Of a stretch of 64,000 bases of DNA, positions 54,400 through 63,500 are shown one piece after another. Every line of letters starts with the position of its first letter. Position 1 is the first letter of the stretch. This DNA comes from Rhodoligotrophos defluvii. GTDB lineage: Bacteria > Pseudomonadota > Alphaproteobacteria > Rhizobiales > Im1. The stretch lies in NCBI RefSeq assembly GCF_005281615.1, contig NZ_SZZM01000001.1:1353001-1417000 (forward strand), written 5' to 3'. The position numbers and the translations under genes are program-made. The notes beneath the pieces were generated by a model, which was not told where the DNA came from, made no database searches, and saw nothing but the letters and a program-made list of their open reading frames with translations.

Positions 54400-55509
54400 T
54401 TGGCGCTGAGGGGCACAGCACGGGTTGGCGCCGCCTCCGAAGCTGCCGTCGGCGGGGTTCGCAGAGGCGGCGCGGCAGCCTTCCCGGCGGTGATCCGCAT
54501 CAGCTGGCGCATTTTGCGCTTCTTGCTGATGCTGGCCATCACCCTGGTGGGTCTGCTCGCCATGACCTTCGTCATCGGCCGGCTGGTACCGATCGATCCG
54601 GTGCTCGCCATCGTCGGCGACAGGGCATCGCCCCAGGTCTATGCGCGCGTTCGCGAGGAACTGGGGCTCGACCTGCCGCTCATCCAGCAGTTCTGGATCT
54701 ATTGCAAGCAGGCGGTGACCGGCGATTTCGGCCGCTCGGTGCTCACCTCCAACCCGGTGCTGCAGGACATCGCCCGCTATTTCCCCGCCACCCTCGAGCT
54801 TGCCACCCTCGGCACCATCATCGGCACGGTGATCGGCATACCCCTTGGCGTGTTTGCCGCGGTGCGCGCCGGCAGCCTGCTCGACCAGATCGTGCGCGTG
54901 ATCGGGCTGGTCGGCTATTCCGTGCCGATCTTCTGGCTGGGGCTGATGGCGCTCCTCCTGTTCTACGCCAAGCTCGGCTGGGTGGCCGGGCCGGGCCGGC
55001 TTGACATCGCCTATGATTATCTCGTGACCCCCGTCACCGGCATGCTGCTGATCGACAGCCTCATGCAGGGCCAGATCGACGTGTTCTGGAACGCGCTCTC
55101 CCATATCATCCTGCCGGCAAGCCTGCTCGGCTACTTCTCCTTGGCCTATATCAGCCGCATGACCCGCTCGTTCATGCTGAACGAGTTGGCCCAGGAATAT
55201 GTCACCACCGCCCGCGTCAAGGGCCTCTCGGAAGCGCGGGTGGTCTGGTTCCACGCCTTGCGCAACGCGGCCGTGCCGCTGGTCACGGTCATCGTGCTGT
55301 CCTATGCCAACCTTCTCGAGGGCTCCGTGCTGACGGAGACCGTCTTCGCCTGGCCCGGCCTCGGCTCCTATCTCACCAATTCGCTGCAGAACGCCGACAT
55401 GAACGCGGTGCTTGGCGCAACCCTGGTGATCGGCGTCACCTTCGTGGGGCTCAACCTGGTGTCGGACCTGCTCTATCGCCTGCTTGATCCGAGGACGAGA
55501 ACGCCATGA
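54400..55509 (+). CDS. Dipeptide-type ABC transporter permease (DppB family)
   Basis: A DppB-like permease of up to 369 residues. The membrane part starts at FLLMLAITLVGLLAMTFVIG; the EAA loop is YVTTARVKGLSEARVVWFHA. The first start is TTG at 54400, giving a 30-residue Ala/Gly-rich leader longer than usual; GTG at 54490 is an alternative. Neither has a clear ribosome-binding site, so the start is uncertain. It overlaps the next permease by ATGA. Confidence 0.92.
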   Translation: MALRGTARVGAASEAAVGGVRRGGAAAFPAVIRISWRILRFLLMLAITLVGLLAMTFVIGRLVPIDPVLAIVGDRASPQVYARVREELGLDLPLIQQFWIYCKQAVTGDFGRSVLTSNPVLQDIARYFPATLELATLGTIIGTVIGIPLGVFAAVRAGSLLDQIVRVIGLVGYSVPIFWLGLMALLLFYAKLGWVAGPGRLDIAYDYLVTPVTGMLLIDSLMQGQIDVFWNALSHIILPASLLGYFSLAYISRMTRSFMLNELAQEYVTTARVKGLSEARVVWFHALRNAAVPLVTVIVLSYANLLEGSVLTETVFAWPGLGSYLTNSLQNADMNAVLGATLVIGVTFVGLNLVSDLLYRLLDPRTRTP

Positions 55510-56438
55510 CCGACGTGACCGGCCCCCGCTCCGCCGCTTCGCTCAGGCAATGGCTGCTTGCGGCCGAGCCTCAATCGCGCACCCAGGCCCGGCTCGGTCG
55601 GATGTATGTCGGCTGGCGCACGCTTATGGGCAATCCGCTCGCGGTCATCGGTCTCGTGATCGTGCTGGTTCTGGTGCTGGTGGCGATCTTCGCCGATGTG
55701 CTGGCCACCCACTCGCCTGTGATCGGCGGCGATCTGCGCACCGAGCGCCTGCTGCCGCCAAACGCGGAATTCTGGCTCGGCACCGATGACCAGGCTCGCG
55801 ACATCTATTCCCGCATCATCTATGGCTCGCGCCTGACGCTCGTGGTGGTGGCCCTGGTCACGGTCATCGCCATGCCCGTCGGCCTGTTCTTCGGCACCAT
55901 TGCCGGCTATTTCGGCGGCATCGTCGATGCGGCCTTCATGCGCATTACCGATATCTTCTTGGCCTTTCCGCGCCTCGTGCTGGCGCTGGCTTTCGTGGCG
56001 GCGCTCGGGCCCGGCATCGAGAATGCGATCATTGCCATTGCCATCACCATCTGGCCGCCCTACGCCCGCCTGGCCCGCGCCGAGACGCTCACCATCCGCA
56101 ACAGCGAGTTCATCCATGCGGTGCGCCTGCAGGGTGGCTCGGCCCCGCGCATCATCCTCAAGCACGTGGTGCCCCTGTGCACGTCCTCCGTCATCGTCCG
56201 CGTGACGCTCGACATGGCCGGCATCATCCTCACCGCCGCCGGCCTCGGCTTCCTAGGGCTGGGTGCGCAGCCACCCTCGCCCGAATGGGGCGCCATGATC
56301 GCCTCCGGCCGGCGCTTCATCATGGACCAGTGGTGGGTGGCGGCCATGCCGGGCCTTGCCATCTTCATCGTCAGCCTGGGCTTCAACCTGCTGGGCGATG
56401 GCCTGCGCGACGTGCTCGACCCAAAGGCCTCGCGATGA
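55506..56438 (+). CDS. Dipeptide-type ABC transporter permease (DppC family)
   Basis: A 310-residue DppC-type permease. The N-terminal soluble segment, then the LGTDDQARDIYSRIIYGSR motif, are diagnostic; the EAA loop is IHAVRLQGGSAPRIILKH. Its ATG and stop both form ATGA overlaps with the flanking genes, so the operon is translationally coupled. Confidence 0.95.
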   Translation: MTDVTGPRSAASLRQWLLAAEPQSRTQARLGRMYVGWRTLMGNPLAVIGLVIVLVLVLVAIFADVLATHSPVIGGDLRTERLLPPNAEFWLGTDDQARDIYSRIIYGSRLTLVVVALVTVIAMPVGLFFGTIAGYFGGIVDAAFMRITDIFLAFPRLVLALAFVAALGPGIENAIIAIAITIWPPYARLARAETLTIRNSEFIHAVRLQGGSAPRIILKHVVPLCTSSVIVRVTLDMAGIILTAAGLGFLGLGAQPPSPEWGAMIASGRRFIMDQWWVAAMPGLAIFIVSLGFNLLGDGLRDVLDPKASR

Positions 56439-57277
56439 CCGGTCCCGCGCTTCTCACCGTCGAAGACCTGCATGTGCGGTTCCACCTGCGCCGGGGCACG
56501 GTCGAGGCGGTGCGCGGCGTATCCTTCACACTGGGGCGCGAGCGGCTCGGTATCGTGGGTGAATCCGGGTCGGGCAAATCGCAGACCGGTCGCGCCATTC
56601 TCGGCCTGGTTCGCCCGCCGGGAGAGATTACCGCCAAACGGCTGACCTTCGACGGCATCGACCTGCTCAAGGCTCCGTCCCGCCAGCTGCGCGCTCTGCG
56701 CGGCAGCCGTATGACCATGGTGATGCAGGACCCGAAATACTCCCTCAACCCGGTCATGACGGTGGGCCGCCAGATGGTCGAGGCCTATCGCGCCCACAAC
56801 CGCAAGGCCGGCCGATCGGAGGCGCTCGACCGCTCCGCCGCCATGCTTCAGGCGGTCAAGCTGCATGATCCCGCCCGCGTCATGGCGCTCTACCCCCACG
56901 AGCTGTCCGGCGGCATGGGCCAGCGGGTCATGATCGCTATGATGCTGATCACCGAGCCCGACCTGCTGATCGCCGACGAGCCAACCTCGGCTCTGGATGT
57001 CACCACCCAGCTCGAGGTGCTGCGCATCCTCGACGAGCTGGTGGCGGAACGGGGCATGGGCCTCATCTTCATCAGCCACGACCTGGAGCTCGTCGCCTCG
57101 TTCTGCGACCGGGTGCTGGTGATGTATGCGGGCAAGGTGGTGGAGACGCTGCCCTCCGGCGATCTCCACGCCGCGCAGCACCCCTATACACGTGGGCTCA
57201 TGGGCTGCCTGCCGAAGCTGGTGGGCGACAGCCACCCGCTCCCTGTGCTCAAGCGCGATCCTGCCTGGGCTGCATGA
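56435..57277 (+). CDS. Dipeptide-type ABC transporter ATP-binding protein (DppD family)
   Basis: A 280-residue oligopeptide-type ATPase, shorter than the usual 320-330. Walker A GESGSGKS, signature LSGGMGQRVMIAMML, Walker B LLIADEPTSALD and the C-terminal HPYTRGLMGCLP are present. The four-cysteine iron-sulfur-like C-terminal region of many DppD proteins is lacking. It pairs with the following ATPase. Confidence 0.94.
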   Translation: MTGPALLTVEDLHVRFHLRRGTVEAVRGVSFTLGRERLGIVGESGSGKSQTGRAILGLVRPPGEITAKRLTFDGIDLLKAPSRQLRALRGSRMTMVMQDPKYSLNPVMTVGRQMVEAYRAHNRKAGRSEALDRSAAMLQAVKLHDPARVMALYPHELSGGMGQRVMIAMMLITEPDLLIADEPTSALDVTTQLEVLRILDELVAERGMGLIFISHDLELVASFCDRVLVMYAGKVVETLPSGDLHAAQHPYTRGLMGCLPKLVGDSHPLPVLKRDPAWAA

Positions 57278-57278
57278 C

Positions 57279-58061
57279 ATGGCCAAGCCCCTGCTCGAGA
57301 TCGAAGACCTTGGCGTCGTGTTCGGCTCGGGCGGCAGCCGCTTCGTCGCCGTGCACGAGGTGAGCTTCGTCTTACAGGAGGGCGAATCCCTGGGCCTGGT
57401 CGGCGAATCCGGTTCGGGCAAATCCACGGTGCTGCGTGCTATTTCGGGGCTGAACTCCATCTCGCAGGGCGCGATCCGCCTGCTGGGCAAGCCGCTTGGC
57501 GCCCGCCGGGACATGAGTTTCTTCCGCACGGTGCAGATGGTCTTTCAGGACCCCTACGGCTCGCTGCATCCAAGGCACACGGTCGACCAGATCCTGTCGG
57601 AACCCCTGGCCATTCACCGGATCGGCAACGCCTCCGATCGCATCGTCGCGGCCTTGCGGGAGGTCGGGCTCGGGCCAGGCTTCCGCTTCCGCTATCCGCA
57701 CCAGCTCTCCGGCGGGCAGCGCCAGCGAGTGGCCATCGCCCGCGCGCTGATCCTGCGCCCCAGGCTCATTCTGCTGGACGAGCCGACCTCCGCGCTGGAC
57801 GCTTCCGTCCAGGCGGAGATATTGAATCTGCTCGAAGACCTGCGCCGCGAGCACGGCTTGACCTACATCCTGGTGAGCCATGATCTTGCTGTTGTCGCAC
57901 ATCTGTGCGAGCGCATTCTGGTGATGCGGCACGGCGCCGTGGTGGAGCAGACCACGGCGGCCGCTTTGCGCCGCGGCGAGGTCGAGAACGACTATACTCG
58001 GGAAATGCTGGAAGCCGACCAGGGCTTTGTGAGGCGTCCGAGGTCTGCCGCAATGTCATAG
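57279..58061 (+). CDS. Dipeptide-type ABC transporter ATP-binding protein (DppF family)
   Basis: A 260-residue ATPase. Walker A GESGSGKS, QMVFQDPYGSLHPRHTV, signature LSGGQRQRVAIARAL and Walker B LILLDEPTSALD. It starts one base after the DppD-type stop. It completes the SBP-permease-permease-ATPase-ATPase importer. Confidence 0.94.
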   Translation: MAKPLLEIEDLGVVFGSGGSRFVAVHEVSFVLQEGESLGLVGESGSGKSTVLRAISGLNSISQGAIRLLGKPLGARRDMSFFRTVQMVFQDPYGSLHPRHTVDQILSEPLAIHRIGNASDRIVAALREVGLGPGFRFRYPHQLSGGQRQRVAIARALILRPRLILLDEPTSALDASVQAEILNLLEDLRREHGLTYILVSHDLAVVAHLCERILVMRHGAVVEQTTAAALRRGEVENDYTREMLEADQGFVRRPRSAAMS

Positions 58062-58079
58062 AAACGGAAGGGGCCACTC

Positions 58080-58688
58080 ATGAGCGATGAGATCGTGTTC
58101 TACTCCAACCCGCGCTCGCGGGCGCTGATCGTCCATTGGATGCTGGAGGAGGTCGGCGCCAAGTACCGCACCGTCACCCTCGACCTCCAAAAGGGCGAGC
58201 AGCGGCAGCCGGACTATCTCGCCATCAATCCCATGGGCAAGGTGCCCGCCATCGTCCATCGCGGCAACGTGGTGACGGAGACGCCGGCCATCATCGCCTA
58301 TCTCGCCGACGCCTTCCCCGATGCCGGGCTCGCCCCTGCCGTGGACGACCCGGCGCGCGGGCCCTATTACCGCTGGCTGTTCTTCGGCGGCAGCTGTTTC
58401 GAGCCGGCCCTCCTGGACAAGATGATGAAGCGGCCACCAGTGGAGCCGGCCGGCATGACCGGCCATGGCTCCTACGAAGACGTTCTTGCATCGCTCAAGA
58501 CCGCGCTGACGCCGGGCCCCTATCTCTTGGGCGAGCGCTTCTCCGCGGCCGATGTCTATATCGGCTCCGAGCTCGGCTGGGCCATCAAGTTCGGCGCGCC
58601 CGGGCTCGACACTGAGCCGGTCATCACCGATTATGTGTCTCGCATGGCCAGCCGGCCGGCTTTTATGCGCACCATCGGCCAGACCTGA
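58080..58688 (+). CDS. Glutathione S-transferase family protein
   Basis: A 202-residue GST. The thioredoxin-like N-terminus (FYSNPRSRALIVHWMLEEVG, NPMGKVPAIVH, TETPAIIAYLAD) and an all-alpha C-terminal domain (GERFSAADVYIG) are clear. AAGGGGCC precedes the ATG, 18 bases after the importer. It may detoxify or process the imported compound, or simply be co-transcribed. Confidence 0.92.
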   Translation: MSDEIVFYSNPRSRALIVHWMLEEVGAKYRTVTLDLQKGEQRQPDYLAINPMGKVPAIVHRGNVVTETPAIIAYLADAFPDAGLAPAVDDPARGPYYRWLFFGGSCFEPALLDKMMKRPPVEPAGMTGHGSYEDVLASLKTALTPGPYLLGERFSAADVYIGSELGWAIKFGAPGLDTEPVITDYVSRMASRPAFMRTIGQT

Positions 58689-58694
58689 CCGGGC

Positions 58695-59108
58695 TCACGG
58701 TGTGATGGCCCGCATGACCGCCAGCCCGGCAAACAGCGCCGCGATCGACAGCACCACCGACCCCAGCACGTAGACGGCGGCGATCGAAAGGTCGCCCCGC
58801 TCATAGAGCACGGAGGTGTCCAGGGCGAAGGCGGAGAAGGTGGTGAACCCGCCGAGTACGCCGGTCATCAGGCAGAGCCGCAGCCATTGCGGCGCCTCGG
58901 TGGTGAAGGCGAACAGGCCGGCGAGGAGCCCCATGATGAAGCAGCCTGCGATGTTGACCGCCATGGTGCCCGCCGGGAAATCCGGCCCGACCAGATACAG
59001 CGCCAGCCTATTCACGCCATGGCGGGCGGCGCTGCCGATGCCGCCGCCCAGGAACACCACTAAGTATGGCCAGAAAAATTGCATGGGCGGGTATTTTTTC
59101 CGAATCAT
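58695..59108 (-). CDS. crcB: Fluoride ion exporter CrcB/Fluc
   Basis: A 137-residue four-helix fluoride channel subunit. GGGIGSAARHGVNRL, FPAGTMAVNIAGCFIMG and GVLGGFTTFSAFALDT contain the conserved polar and Phe residues of the pore. ATG 59084 (MQFFWPYL) is an alternative start. I find no fluoride riboswitch upstream. It is convergent with the GST gene. Confidence 0.94.
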   Translation of the reverse strand: MIRKKYPPMQFFWPYLVVFLGGGIGSAARHGVNRLALYLVGPDFPAGTMAVNIAGCFIMGLLAGLFAFTTEAPQWLRLCLMTGVLGGFTTFSAFALDTSVLYERGDLSIAAVYVLGSVVLSIAALFAGLAVMRAITP

Positions 59109-59208
59109 CTGCGCGGGACGGCCGCAAGCAGTATCGCCATCCGGCGCATATCTGCTAGAGGAGTCGGCAAGACACCTGTTCGGTTAACCCAAATACGAAG
59201 GTAGTGCC

Positions 59209-60756
59209 ATGATGACGGCCGCCATGAAACTCCCTCTCCCTGCCGATGTCGATGCGCTGCTGTCCGGCCTCGGCATTCCAGCTAGCCGATACAAGGATGG
59301 TGGTCTGGAGGTCAGAACGCCCATAACCGGCGAGGTGATCGCCAGCGTGCCGGAAGCGGATGCCGCCACCGCCCGCGAGGTGATCGAGCAGGCGCGCAGC
59401 GCGTTCCTCTTCTGGCGCAACGTGCCGGCGCCTCAGCGCGGCGAGCTGATCCGGCTATTCGGCGAGGAGCTGCGGGCGCACAAGGAGCAGCTCGGCCGGC
59501 TCGTCTCAATAGAAGTGGGCAAGATCACCTCCGAAGGCCTCGGCGAGGTGCAGGAGATGATCGATATCTGCGACTTCGCGGTGGGTCTCTCGCGCCAGCT
59601 CTATGGCCTCACCATTGCCACCGAGCGCGTGGAGCACCGGATGATGGAGACCTGGCACCCGCTGGGCGTCGTCGGCATCATCTCCGCCTTCAACTTCCCC
59701 GTGGCCGTGTGGTCGTGGAACACGGCGCTCGCCCTTGTCTGCGGCAACAGCATCGTCTGGAAGCCGTCGGAGAAGACACCGCTCACCGCCATGGCCAGCA
59801 AGGCGCTGTTCGAGCGCGCCGCCAAGCGCTTCGCCGAAAGCGTCACGCCCGTGCCCGATGGCCTGTTCGGGCTGCTGATCGGCGGAAGCGAGCTCGGCGA
59901 GATCCTGGTGGATGACCACCGCGTGCCGCTGGTCTCCGCCACTGGTTCCACTGCCATGGGCCGCGCGGTGGCGCCCCGCTTGGCCCAGCGCTTTGCCCGC
60001 GCCATCCTCGAACTCGGCGGCAACAACGGGGCCATCGTCTGCCCGTCTGCGGACCTGGATCTCACTTTGCGTGCCGTGGCCTTCGCCGCCATGGGCACCG
60101 CGGGCCAGCGCTGCACCACGCTGCGCCGCCTGTTTGTCCATCGCAGCGTCTATGATCAGCTGGTGCCGCGCCTGGCCAAGGCCTACGGCTCGGTGAAGGT
60201 CGGCAATCCTCTCGAGGCCGGCACCCTGGTCGGACCGCTCATCGACGAGCGCGCCTATGCCAACATGCAGAAGGCGCTGGAGCAGGCGCGGTCCCTGGGC
60301 GGCAAGGTGACCGGTGGCGAGCGGGTGCACGAGGCGGAGGCGCCCCAAGCCTATTACGTGCGGCCGGCCCTGGTGGAGATGCCGGGCCAGGTTGGCCCCG
60401 TGGACCAGGAGACCTTCGCCCCCATCCTTTATGCCATCGCCTATGACGATTTCGAGGAAGCGCTCAGCCTCCACAATGCCGTGCCCCAGGGCCTGTCCTC
60501 TTCGGTCTTCACCAACGACCTGCGCGAGGCCGAACTCTTCCTGTCGGCGCGCGGATCCGATTGCGGCATCGTCAATGTCAATATCGGCCCGTCCGGCGCG
60601 GAAATCGGCGGCGCCTTTGGTGGCGAGAAGGAGACCGGCGGCGGCCGTGAATCGGGCTCGGACGCCTGGAAGGCTTACATGCGCCGCGCCACCAACACCG
60701 TCAATTACGGTCGCACCCTGCCGTTGGCTCAGGGCGTGAAGTTCGACGTGACGTGA
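59209..60756 (+). CDS. Antiquitin-type aldehyde dehydrogenase (ALDH7 family)
   Basis: A 515-residue NAD-dependent aldehyde dehydrogenase of the ALDH7/antiquitin branch, in which bacterial members oxidise L-2-aminoadipate 6-semialdehyde (piperideine-6-carboxylate) in lysine catabolism. Catalytic Cys302 (GTAGQRCTTLRRLF) and Glu268 (LELGGNN) are present; the C-terminal FGGEKETGGGRESGSDAWK is diagnostic for the branch. AAGGTAG precedes the ATG. No other lysine-degradation gene adjoins it, so the exact semialdehyde is unproven. Confidence 0.92.
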   Translation: MMTAAMKLPLPADVDALLSGLGIPASRYKDGGLEVRTPITGEVIASVPEADAATAREVIEQARSAFLFWRNVPAPQRGELIRLFGEELRAHKEQLGRLVSIEVGKITSEGLGEVQEMIDICDFAVGLSRQLYGLTIATERVEHRMMETWHPLGVVGIISAFNFPVAVWSWNTALALVCGNSIVWKPSEKTPLTAMASKALFERAAKRFAESVTPVPDGLFGLLIGGSELGEILVDDHRVPLVSATGSTAMGRAVAPRLAQRFARAILELGGNNGAIVCPSADLDLTLRAVAFAAMGTAGQRCTTLRRLFVHRSVYDQLVPRLAKAYGSVKVGNPLEAGTLVGPLIDERAYANMQKALEQARSLGGKVTGGERVHEAEAPQAYYVRPALVEMPGQVGPVDQETFAPILYAIAYDDFEEALSLHNAVPQGLSSSVFTNDLREAELFLSARGSDCGIVNVNIGPSGAEIGGAFGGEKETGGGRESGSDAWKAYMRRATNTVNYGRTLPLAQGVKFDVT

Positions 60757-60766
60757 GGCAGGTAAT

Positions 60767-60905
60767 CCGCGCGCCCGAGGTCAAGGCCGCGCGGATGGAT
60801 GTCCGGTATGGTGGGCAGGAGTGCAGGCACCGCCCTGCGAGGCGCGAGAGCTTATGGTCTCTCGCGCTGCTGTGGTCGCGCGATCCTCGAACGACTCGGT
60901 TCGAG
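60767..60905. other. Three consecutive inverted repeats between convergent genes
   Basis: Between the aldehyde dehydrogenase and GntR genes lie three hairpins: CCGCGCG/CGCGCGG (60767-60794), GCGCGAGAG/CTCTCGCGC (60842-60867) and CTCGAAC/GTTCGAG (60886-60905). None has a T-run. They may jointly end transcription from both sides. Confidence 0.55.
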
Positions 60906-60928
60906 CCACTCGGCACCGAAGTGCAGCC

Positions 60929-61606
60929 CTAATGCTGCCGCCCCAGCAAGTTCTGCTCGACATTGACCAGATGAGCCTGCATCGCCGATCGCGCTGCTGA
61001 AGGGTCGCGGCGCAGGATGGCCTCGAGGATCGCCGCGTGCTCGGTGCAATAGCGCTGGCGGCGTTCCTCGGAAAACGACCTCTGCTTCATGTCGAACCAC
61101 GGCGCCTGGTTGCGCAGCATGCGCAGCACGTTGTGGATCTCGCGCAGGAGCTCGTTCCGGCAACAGCCGAAGATCCGGTGGTGGAACTCCGCATCCCAAT
61201 GCTCGAATTCAGGCATGTCGGTTGCATTGCAGGCGGCGTCGTGCGCCTCGCGGACGGCGTTGATCTCGGCGGCGCTGGCCGTCGTCGCGGCACTTGCCGC
61301 CGCCGCAGGCTCGAGCAGCAGCCGCACCTCCATCATGTCGGCGGGGCTCGAGCCCGCCATCCGGCTCACCGCCTCGAGCATCGACGGATCGGCCGCCGGG
61401 GCAACATATGTGCCGCGGCCCACGTGGCGCAGGATCATGCCGCTGTCCGCGAGCGCGACCAGGGCGCGCCGGATCGTGTTTCGGGCAACCCCGAATTCCG
61501 CCGCCAGTTCGCGCTCCGGCGGCACCCGACGGCCATCCGACCACTCGCCGGCCTCGATGCGCTCCTTGAGCGCAAGCGCAATCTCTGAAGCAACCAGCCG
61601 GGGCAT
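60929..61606 (-). CDS. GntR-family (FCD) transcriptional regulator
   Basis: A 225-residue GntR regulator. The winged helix contains LAAEFGVARNTIRRALVAL and the FCD domain has EHWDAEFHHRIFGCCRN. The ATG at 61606 follows AGAGAGA. It is divergent from the FAH-hydrolase operon; a perfect 11-bp inverted repeat pair flanks the gap, one copy near each start, so it probably represses both itself and that operon. Confidence 0.92.
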   Translation of the reverse strand: MPRLVASEIALALKERIEAGEWSDGRRVPPERELAAEFGVARNTIRRALVALADSGMILRHVGRGTYVAPAADPSMLEAVSRMAGSSPADMMEVRLLLEPAAAASAATTASAAEINAVREAHDAACNATDMPEFEHWDAEFHHRIFGCCRNELLREIHNVLRMLRNQAPWFDMKQRSFSEERRQRYCTEHAAILEAILRRDPSAARSAMQAHLVNVEQNLLGRQH

Positions 61607-61621
61607 GCCGTCTCTCTTATG

Positions 61622-61632
61622 TGAGCCAATGT
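61622..61632. promoter_or_regulatory. Candidate GntR operator, copy near gntR
   Basis: TGAGCCAATGT, 15 bases upstream of the GntR start. Its exact reverse complement lies at 61748-61758 before the divergent operon. Confidence 0.5.
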
Positions 61633-61747
61633 TGAACCATTAGCACAGCCATGCTCTCCGGTCCAGCGCGTGTAGGTCGGGTTTTTGCGGTCATTTTTTC
61701 CATTGCGCTCCAGGAGCCATCCGGTCTACGTTTGCACCAACGAGGCC

Positions 61748-61758
61748 ACATTGGCTCA
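61748..61758. promoter_or_regulatory. Candidate GntR operator, copy near FAH-hydrolase gene
   Basis: ACATTGGCTCA, the exact reverse complement of 61622-61632, 20 bases before the preferred start of the FAH gene. Symmetric placement suits control of both divergent promoters by one regulator. Confidence 0.5.
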
Positions 61759-61778
61759 AAAAAATGCGGGAGGAATGG

Positions 61779-62648
61779 ATGCGGCTTGCCACGGTCTCGA
61801 TCAATGGGGAAAGGCGCGTCGGCCTTGTCGATCTCGATGACCGCACGATCGCACCGTTCGATTTGACCATGGACGAGGCCGCGAAGGGTGTCGTCGCCCT
61901 GATCGGCCGCGAGACGCTGCCGCCGCTCCTTTCGCCCATCGGGTTGGACCGGGTTCGGATCGAAGCGCCCATTCCAAGGCCGTTCCGCAATATCTTCTGT
62001 GTGGGCAAGAACTATTACGAGCACGCGGAGGAGTTCGCCAGGAGCGGCTTCGATTCCAGCGCGGCAGCTGGGGCGGTGCCGAAATTCCCGATCATCTTCT
62101 CGAAAGTGCCGGAGACGGTGATCCCCAGCGCCGCGGCGGTGCGGATCGACCCGAAGGTCTCGCCCGCGATCGACTACGAGGCGGAATTGGCCGTGATCAT
62201 CGGCAAAGGCGGCCGCGGTATTTCTCACGAGCGGGCGATGGAGCATGTCTGGGGTTATACGATCGTCAACGACGTGACGGCGCGGGACCTGCAGGGCCGG
62301 CACAGCCAGTGGCTGATCGGCAAGTCCCAGGATACGTTCTGCCCCATGGGGCCGTGGGCGGTGACCGCGGATGAGATCGACCTCGGCAATACCGGCATTC
62401 GCTGCTTCGTCAATGACGAGCTGCGGCAGAACTCCAATACGCGCCTGCTGATCTTCGACATTCCGACAATCATCGCGACCCTCTCCGAAGGTCTCACCCT
62501 GCAGCCGGGCGACGTCATCGCCACAGGCACCCCCGCCGGCGTCGGCATCGGCTTCGACCCGCCGAAATATCTCAAGAGCGGCGACGTGGTGCGGATCGAG
62601 ATCGACGGCATCGGCGTCTTGGAGAACCCGTTCGAGGCAGCCGCATGA
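61779..62648 (+). CDS. Fumarylacetoacetate hydrolase family protein
   Basis: A 289-residue FAH-fold protein. The two-part layout has an N-terminal domain (MRLATVSINGERRVGLVDLD) and the catalytic domain with NIFCVGKNYYEHAEEF, acidic metal ligands in DYEAELAVIIGKGG and NDVTARDLQGRHSQW, and [23 protein letters not shown] precedes ATG 61779; ATG 61764 is in frame. It leads an operon with an alpha/beta hydrolase and an amidohydrolase; it may cleave a 2,4-diketo or acylpyruvate intermediate. Confidence 0.91.
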   Translation: MRLATVSINGERRVGLVDLDDRTIAPFDLTMDEAAKGVVALIGRETLPPLLSPIGLDRVRIEAPIPRPFRNIFCVGKNYYEHAEEFARSGFDSSAAAGAVPKFPIIFSKVPETVIPSAAAVRIDPKVSPAIDYEAELAVIIGKGGRGISHERAMEHVWGYTIVNDVTARDLQGRHSQWLIGKSQDTFCPMGPWAVTADEIDLGNTGIRCFVNDELRQNSNTRLLIFDIPTIIATLSEGLTLQPGDVIATGTPAGVGIGFDPPKYLKSGDVVRIEIDGIGVLENPFEAAA

Positions 62649-63421
62649 GCACGATCAGCACGGGGCGGATGGTGGTCGAGGTGGCCGGCGAGGGCATGCC
62701 GGTCGTCATGGTGCCCGGTCTTGGCGGGACATCGAACACCTTCCAGCCGCAAATGGAAGCCTTGCGCGGCTTTCGGGTGATCCGCCCCGATCTGCCGGGG
62801 TCCGGCCGTTCGCCGGTGGCGCCGGAGGCGCAGACCATCGAGACCCTGGCCCGCACCGTCGCGGAAACGGCAAGAATGCTCGGTGCCGAGCGCGCGCATT
62901 TCGTCGGTCACTCCCTGGGCACGCTGGTCTGCCAGCGCATCGCGGTCGAATGGCCGGAGCTCGTGGCGTCCCTGACCTTGTTCGGCGCCTTGACGGAGCC
63001 GACCGAGGCGGCGCGGACCGGGCTTGCGGCGCGGGCGCAGGTCGCGCGCACGGACGGCATGGAGCCGATCGCCGACCAGATCGTCGCCAACGCGCTCTCG
63101 TCCGCCACGCGCAGCACGCAGCCGGCGACGGTCGCCTTCGTGCGTGAATCGGTGATGCGGCAGAATCCGGAAGGTTACGCCCGCATGTGCGAGGCGCTCG
63201 CCAAGGCGCAGGCGGCGGATTTTCGGCGGATTTCCGCGCCGACCCTGTTGATCACCGGTGATGCGGACGTGGTGGCGCCGCCGAGCATGGCGCAGATGAT
63301 CGCCGACAAGGTGGCCGGCGCGCAGCTTACGGTCCTTGACCGCGCCGGTCACTGGATTACGCTCGAAAGGGCGCAAGATTGCAGCGAAAGAATGGGTGGT
63401 TTTCTCAGAACCGTTCAATAA
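62645..63421 (+). CDS. Alpha/beta hydrolase
   Basis: A 258-residue alpha/beta hydrolase. The nucleophile Ser90 is in VGHSLGTLV, an acidic residue in ITGDADVVAPP and the histidine in AGHWITLERA, resembling 3-oxoadipate enol-lactonase-like and meta-cleavage hydrolases. It begins in the stop of the FAH gene (ATGA). Role in the same catabolic route is inferred from coupling. Confidence 0.91.
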   Translation: MSTISTGRMVVEVAGEGMPVVMVPGLGGTSNTFQPQMEALRGFRVIRPDLPGSGRSPVAPEAQTIETLARTVAETARMLGAERAHFVGHSLGTLVCQRIAVEWPELVASLTLFGALTEPTEAARTGLAARAQVARTDGMEPIADQIVANALSSATRSTQPATVAFVRESVMRQNPEGYARMCEALAKAQAADFRRISAPTLLITGDADVVAPPSMAQMIADKVAGAQLTVLDRAGHWITLERAQDCSERMGGFLRTVQ

Positions 63422-63500
63422 AGATCACAAGGACGAAGAAGATCGCCCGCCCGAAAAATGGCGGCAACGATCCGGCAATTATAGTCCATGGGAGGACGTC

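Noticed and set aside
59109-59208. Possible fluoride riboswitch upstream of crcB
   Set aside because: The conserved core with GAUGACUCCU is not present on the minus strand; some GGAUGGCGAU resemblance is insufficient.
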